DNA from: DALYJJ01 sp033763935
Lineage (GTDB): Bacteria; Acidobacteriota; Terriglobia; Bryobacterales; Bryobacteraceae
Reading direction: 5' to 3'
Assembly (NCBI GenBank): GCA_033763935.1
Contig: JANRJO010000007.1
Location: 1-64,000, forward strand
Length of the DNA: 64,000 bases
The notes beneath the pieces were generated by a model. The model saw only the letters and a program-made list of their open reading frames with translations. It made no database searches and was not told the origin of the DNA. How positions within the stretch are numbered: the first letter of the stretch is position 1; each line of letters opens with the position of its first letter. The position numbers were made by a program, and so were the translations under genes. This document shows positions 59,606 through 64,000 of the stretch, piece after piece.

Positions 59606-61723
59606 TCAGCCCTGCCAGCCGCCTGCTTCGAGCGTAGAGATCTCGATCCAGCCCTGCTGTGGCAAGGCGGCCATGGGGAGACCGTCCTGCCACAGGGATA
59701 GCTGGAAGCGGAAGGACTCACCCGCAGCAAGCCCCAGCGGGGCAAGAGTGAGCTTACCTTCGAGCACGCGGCGGTAGGCGAACTGGTTGCCGTTCCCGGT
59801 AGCGGCGGTCAGTCCCTCGCCGATGATGACGCACTCCTGGTATTGCCGGTGGCCGGACAGAGAGAAGCGCGCCTCAAGCCCGGCGTGGCCGGTAACGGCT
59901 CCCGCCTCAAGGTCCAGGCGCACGTAGAGATGTTTGCCGTCGCAACCGTAGTGCAGTTCGCGGATGAGGAAGCGATGCCCGTGCATGGCGCCGGAACGGG
60001 CATCCACGCGATACACGCCCGCGCCCATCCATTCGAAGTACGAGGTCACGTCGCCGTCGATGACTGGCAGGACGGGGCCTGAAGGGGGCTCGTGGTACTC
60101 GCCGCCGGCCATCCGGAGGATGGGGCGGGACAACTCGTCAGGGGGCGGGAGATTGAGCGACCGGTAGACGTTAGCCAGGTGCGCGCGATACAGCTGATCG
60201 AACTCCGGGCGGTTGGCGGAGTCGTGCTCCGGGCCGTACCACCAGTTCCAATCGCTGCCCTCGGCGATGAGCAACTCTTCGAAGGCAAGCTGCTTCTGGT
60301 GCTCGAGCAGCAGTGCGCCTTCGGGTCCGCCGACGACCCGGTCATAGGTCTGGCGTGCCCGCAGCAGATACTCCCACGCGCGGTTGTCCTCTTCGGCCCC
60401 GATCCAGACGTCGAAATTGGCATTGATCCAGGAGCCGGGGACGACCTTTGTGAGAGGCCGGGGCTCGATCTTGGCCAGAGCTTCGGAGACGGTCAAGGCT
60501 TCGATACGGGGGTCTTCTGCAATTTGCCGGTAGAGGTCACGCAGGAAAGGACGGCCATTCTTCTCGTAGTATTCCCAGGCATTCTCGCCGTCGAGGACGA
60601 TGGGAACCAAAGCGTCCTCGCCGCGGCGGAGGAAGCCGTCGCAGTTTTCGCGAATGCGGTCGAGGAAGTGACTTGCCGCCTGACGGGAGTCCATTCGAGA
60701 GTAGACGAAGCCGATCAGGTCACTGAGCAGGTGGTCGCGGAAGATGCACTTCAGTTCGTGCCCGTTCTGGCGCCACACGTACGGCCGGTAGGTCTCGTCG
60801 ACGCCGGCGGCATGACCGAGGGTGCGGGCGAGAACGCCGTTGTCAGTGGCAAACCAGCGGAAGCCCATCTCGGCGGCGATGGTCAACGCTTCGTCAGAGA
60901 CGGAACCTTCCGACGGCCACAGACCAGCGGGCAGTTCGCCGAACTGAGACTGCATATAGGAGCGGGCGCGGTCGATCTGGAGGCGCGCATCATCGGGATA
61001 GCGGAAGCGCGGAGGCAGGGGGACGAAGGGGTGGGAGACTTCGGCGATTTGGGTGTCGCAGAGCAACGGAAGGATGGGATGGTAGAACGGGGTCATGGAG
61101 ACCTCGATCTGCCCGCTGGCCGCGAACGTTTTGTAGACGGGGAGCACCTGGGCGAGGATCTCGAGTTGCTTGACGCCCATGCGAGACTGGTCTTCCAGCG
61201 CGAATCCGCGCCCCTTCTTGAGGAGGCCGCGCACTTCCTCGTCGTGGTCCTGGAACTCCTCGTCGAACCAGGCGAGTTGGGAGAGCACCTGCAAGTCTCG
61301 CAGTTCCTGTGCTCCGAAGAATCGCTTGGCGCGGCGGACGTTCTTGTCGGCTGCGAGCCAGGCATCGAAGAGTTCGCCATAGCGCGGATACCGGTAGATC
61401 AAGCGCGATGGGTTGGCCTGGAAGAAGTATTGAAGGATGAACGCATGGTCTTCCTCGCTCAGCATTTCTGCGGGCTGCAGGGCGCGCCGGAGGAAGGGGT
61501 CGGAGGCTTTCCCGGCGGCGTACTCCTCCACCTGCACCATCATTGACGGCACGAGATTGAAGGTCTGCCGGACCTGGGGAAAATCCTCAAGGACCTTGAC
61601 CATTCCGTAGTAGTCCTTGAGCCCGTGCATTCTGGTCCACGGCAGTTTGTACTCCTGCGAGACCAGATCCTTGTAGAAGGGCTGGTGCATGTGCCAGACG
61701 AAGCAGAGGTAGATTTGCGGCAT
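59606..61723 (-). CDS. Glycoside hydrolase family 57 (alpha-amylase/4-alpha-glucanotransferase type)
   Basis: A 705-residue cytosolic enzyme. YLCFVWHMHQPFYKD is the GH57 first motif, GLWPSEGSVSDEAL holds the Glu nucleophile and VPIVLDGENAWEYYEKNG the Asp acid/base, both in their expected places. HxHQP and the region MGFRWFATDNGVL agree with the family. A C-terminal beta-sandwich part (from GAGVYRVDARSG) completes it. Family members cut or rearrange alpha-glucans such as glycogen. It lies 2 bases after the stop of the YncE-phosphoesterase gene, so the two may be co-transcribed. Confidence 0.93.
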   Translation of the reverse strand: MPQIYLCFVWHMHQPFYKDLVSQEYKLPWTRMHGLKDYYGMVKVLEDFPQVRQTFNLVPSMMVQVEEYAAGKASDPFLRRALQPAEMLSEEDHAFILQYFFQANPSRLIYRYPRYGELFDAWLAADKNVRRAKRFFGAQELRDLQVLSQLAWFDEEFQDHDEEVRGLLKKGRGFALEDQSRMGVKQLEILAQVLPVYKTFAASGQIEVSMTPFYHPILPLLCDTQIAEVSHPFVPLPPRFRYPDDARLQIDRARSYMQSQFGELPAGLWPSEGSVSDEALTIAAEMGFRWFATDNGVLARTLGHAAGVDETYRPYVWRQNGHELKCIFRDHLLSDLIGFVYSRMDSRQAASHFLDRIRENCDGFLRRGEDALVPIVLDGENAWEYYEKNGRPFLRDLYRQIAEDPRIEALTVSEALAKIEPRPLTKVVPGSWINANFDVWIGAEEDNRAWEYLLRARQTYDRVVGGPEGALLLEHQKQLAFEELLIAEGSDWNWWYGPEHDSANRPEFDQLYRAHLANVYRSLNLPPPDELSRPILRMAGGEYHEPPSGPVLPVIDGDVTSYFEWMGAGVYRVDARSGAMHGHRFLIRELHYGCDGKHLYVRLDLEAGAVTGHAGLEARFSLSGHRQYQECVIIGEGLTAATGNGNQFAYRRVLEGKLTLAPLGLAAGESFRFQLSLWQDGLPMAALPQQGWIEISTLEAGGWQG

Positions 61724-61725
61724 TA

Positions 61726-63999
61726 TTACCTTGCGAAGTAGCTGCGCACGGGGCGCGGGGGCTCGGTCCCTTTTACGGCCAGCCAGAGGATTTCATTCAG
61801 TTCGTCGTCGTCGATGCGGTCTGCCTCGGAGAAGTCCATGCGGAGCGAGCGGGCAGCGGTGGGCGAACGCTCAGGGTTGCGTTCCGTCAAGGATACGCGT
61901 GCTTTTTCGGCGACGTAGGGCTCAAGGTTCGGCGTGGCGGAGAAGGCCTGCCACATGGGGCGGGAGGCGGCGTCGAACTGGGTCATCGGCCGGAGACCGA
62001 GGATCAGCTCCATGGTGCGCAGCATGGAGGTGGTGTTGTACAAGGTGCTGTCGATGATGCCGCGGCGCGTATAGGGGGACAGGATGAAGGCCGGGGAGCG
62101 GTGTGAATCAACGTGGTCAGGGCCGTTCTGGGCGTCGTCTTCGAGGACGAAGATTGCGGTCTTCGGCCAGAATCTGCTGCGCGACACGCCCTCCACAATC
62201 ATTCCCAGAGCGGCGTCATTGTCGGCGACCTGAGCGACCGGCGACGGCTTTCCTGGCGCGGTACCGGAGGTGTGGTCGTTGCCCAGGCGCAGGAAGATGA
62301 GCTGCGGCAGGCGGCCTTCGCTCTCGAACTTCTGCAACTCGCCGAGGAACGTCTTGGCGCGATCGATGTCAAGATAGTCGAGGTCGTAAGCGCGGTAATT
62401 CAGGTTGGTGACGGGCCGCAGGACCGGGTCTCGTACCTCGCGGACCTGGGGCCGGCCCGGTTCGGCGGGCTGGGGATGATTCGAGCACCACCAGCCGTAA
62501 TTGCGCATCGTGATGCCGGCGGCGGCGGCGTTGGTCCAGAGATAGCCCGCGGGCGGATAGGCTGCGATCTCACCGCCCTCGTAGTCGTAGTGGCGGCGAC
62601 GCGCGGCGTAGCTGTTCGGCCACATTTTCTGGACGTAGTCATTAGCAATGGCGGAGGTGGACCAGTTGTGGCCGTCGGCGCTGACGTCGGCACTGACATA
62701 GAAGTTGTCGAAGAGGACGAACTCGCGGGCGAGCTTGTGGTGGTTGGGAGTTATATTCTCGCCGAAGAGCGTGAGCGATGGATCGCCGTTGCCTTTGCCA
62801 AGGTCACCGAGAACCTGGTCATAGGTGCGGTTCTCTTTAACGATGTAGATGACGTGCTCGATCGGGCTCTTGATGGCGGGGTTCGGGGGAATCGGGTTAC
62901 CGACCGGGATGTTCGCGTCATCGAGGAGTTCGTCGCGGTAGGGAGAGTTCGCAAACACGGTTTTGGTGTACGCGGCGAGGGCATCGTCGTCCCACGGGTC
63001 GATCACGGACGCCGTACCCTGCTGGAGGCGGCCGACGTACTGGACGACGGGTGTGCCCTGATGCGTGATGGCGGGACGCCGGACTGGGTTTGGACCTTGC
63101 GGATTCGGATAGGAGCGGCCCCCGCGGCCGTTGAAGACGATCAGCCGTCTGGCGGCCAGGGAACGCGCGGCGATGGGATACCAACCGGTGGGGATGAACC
63201 CCAAGACGCGAGAACGTTTGCCGCGGACGTCCGCAACGGCGACGGCGTTAGCGTCAGAGCAGACGATGAACAAGCGGTCCTGATCCGGGCTGAGCGCGAG
63301 CGCGCTTGGGGTCATGCCGACCGGCTGCCTTGGCGTCATGGCGACATTGACGCGTTCGATGACGTTCAGTTCACGGGTTTCCGTTACGCCGACAACGTAG
63401 ACACTGTTGGTGTTGGCCGCGCTGACGAAGAGACGTGCCTTGAGCGGCGACTGTCCCTGGGGCTCTTCTTTCTTCTCCTCCTCTTCCTCTTCGGTGGCGA
63501 TGGTTGGTTTATCACGCCACACGATGTCGGTGGGATGCGCGCCGAGGCGCACGACGCCCAGCGAGGAGCCGTTCATCGCGTCGTGGTGGTGGAGGGCGCC
63601 GTCGGCCCAACTGGTAACGAAGAACGATTTCCCGTCGGGGTGGAAGAGGATGCGGTACGGCCGGCGGCCCGTCTTCCAGCGCTCGATGATCATTCCGGAC
63701 TGCGGATTGATGACGACGATCTCATTGCGATAGAGTGCCGCGGCATAGATGAGCCGGCCATCGGGGGACAGGGTGACATCGCCGATGAAGTCCTCGTGAG
63801 TCCGCTTCTCTTTGGGGACGACCTCGAACGTGCGGGCCGCTTTCAAGGCACCGTCGCTCGGTGAGAACGAGAACTCGAAGACGCTGGATTGTGAGCCGCC
63901 GCCGACGTACAGCAAGTTGCCATTGGGAGCGAGCGACAAACCGAGCCAGCCGTCGGGCACGGGCACGCGGCTGACCTCGGTCATGGTCGCCACGTCCAT
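61726..63999 (-). CDS. YncE-like propeller fused to phosphoesterase (alkaline-phosphatase superfamily); 5' end outside window
   Basis: At least 757 residues, entering from the right edge, so the true start and any signal peptide are not seen. The first 330 residues are a YncE/YVTN propeller (LSLAPNGNLLYVGGGSQSSV, VTLSPDGRLIYAAALYRNEIVVIN, LALSPDQDRLFIVCSDANAVAVAD). From IEHVIYIVKENRTYDQVLGDL on is a phosphoesterase-family domain (PF04185-like), with FDNFYVSADVSADGHNW, LRLGNDHTSG and VLEDDAQNGPDHVDSHRSPAF supplying metal ligands. Such fusions are common in acidobacteria. The substrate is unknown. Confidence 0.9.
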   Translation of the reverse strand: MDVATMTEVSRVPVPDGWLGLSLAPNGNLLYVGGGSQSSVFEFSFSPSDGALKAARTFEVVPKEKRTHEDFIGDVTLSPDGRLIYAAALYRNEIVVINPQSGMIIERWKTGRRPYRILFHPDGKSFFVTSWADGALHHHDAMNGSSLGVVRLGAHPTDIVWRDKPTIATEEEEEEKKEEPQGQSPLKARLFVSAANTNSVYVVGVTETRELNVIERVNVAMTPRQPVGMTPSALALSPDQDRLFIVCSDANAVAVADVRGKRSRVLGFIPTGWYPIAARSLAARRLIVFNGRGGRSYPNPQGPNPVRRPAITHQGTPVVQYVGRLQQGTASVIDPWDDDALAAYTKTVFANSPYRDELLDDANIPVGNPIPPNPAIKSPIEHVIYIVKENRTYDQVLGDLGKGNGDPSLTLFGENITPNHHKLAREFVLFDNFYVSADVSADGHNWSTSAIANDYVQKMWPNSYAARRRHYDYEGGEIAAYPPAGYLWTNAAAAGITMRNYGWWCSNHPQPAEPGRPQVREVRDPVLRPVTNLNYRAYDLDYLDIDRAKTFLGELQKFESEGRLPQLIFLRLGNDHTSGTAPGKPSPVAQVADNDAALGMIVEGVSRSRFWPKTAIFVLEDDAQNGPDHVDSHRSPAFILSPYTRRGIIDSTLYNTTSMLRTMELILGLRPMTQFDAASRPMWQAFSATPNLEPYVAEKARVSLTERNPERSPTAARSLRMDFSEADRIDDDELNEILWLAVKGTEPPRPVRSYFAR

Positions 64000-64000
64000 G

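Overview
The window looks like a chromosomal segment of an acidobacterium, most likely of the Bryobacterales/Solibacter type. The reasons are the high GC, a PadR regulator followed by a MacB-like permease of the 'acidobacterial duplicated orphan permease' type, a Ser/Thr kinase and a winged-helix regulator each fused to TolB/PD40 propellers, many Tat-exported enzymes, and a bacterial member of the tetraether-synthase-like radical SAM family. This is inferred from gene content; there is no rRNA in the window.

Layout. 1-561: transposase remnant and IS-end-like tandem repeats. 562-4346: split transketolase, a secreted IPT/TIG protein and soluble transhydrogenase. 4343-9243 (minus): DUF418 membrane protein, then a circularly permuted ATP-grasp / alpha-E / transglutaminase operon. 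9360-13202 (plus): tightly overlapping murein-peptide operon (NlpC/P60, dipeptide epimerase, VanX-like dipeptidase, DUF4038 hydrolase). 13207-18604 (minus): M13 peptidase, AAA ATPase, TPR protein, QueG. 18835-20946: Tes-like radical SAM enzyme with a clear terminator. 21040-23984: PadR plus ADOP permease with a palindromic promoter/operator. 24104-28817: sugar-phosphate-type enzymes, HEAT protein, Gfo/Idh oxidoreductase. 28821-34483: DJ-1/PfpI, HSL-type esterase, two glycosyltransferases, a sortilin-like propeller coupled to a histone H1-like protein. 34483-46726: Ser/Thr kinase-PD40, hybrid histidine kinase, tRNA-CAU (probably Ile2), PPK2, TolC/ABC permease, TPR, PMT-like glycosyltransferase, DUF3467, HEAT protein.

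46732-56385 is an accessory island at the 3' end of a tRNA-Asp gene. Two partial 3' tRNA-Asp copies (46732 and 54728) and the intact gene (56309-56385) mark two stacked segments. The larger one (about 8 kb) carries a five-gene, less GC-rich operon: metallophosphoesterase, helical GASH-type protein, two double-GTPase-type P-loop proteins and a GAP1 protein. It ends in a decayed tyrosine integrase (5' truncated and frameshifted). The smaller segment carries a HEPN/MNT pair whose hepT is frameshifted. The GTPase operon matches a class of predicted conflict (defence) systems known mainly from comparative genomics, and it is the best candidate here for a little-studied system.

56461-64000 returns to core-like content: winged-helix/PD40 regulator, a 43-residue membrane protein, SYLF lipoprotein-like protein, GH57 hydrolase and a YncE-propeller/phosphoesterase fusion running off the right edge. 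Several genes have a -10-like hexamer only 6-8 nt before the start codon, which suggests leaderless or near-leaderless mRNAs.
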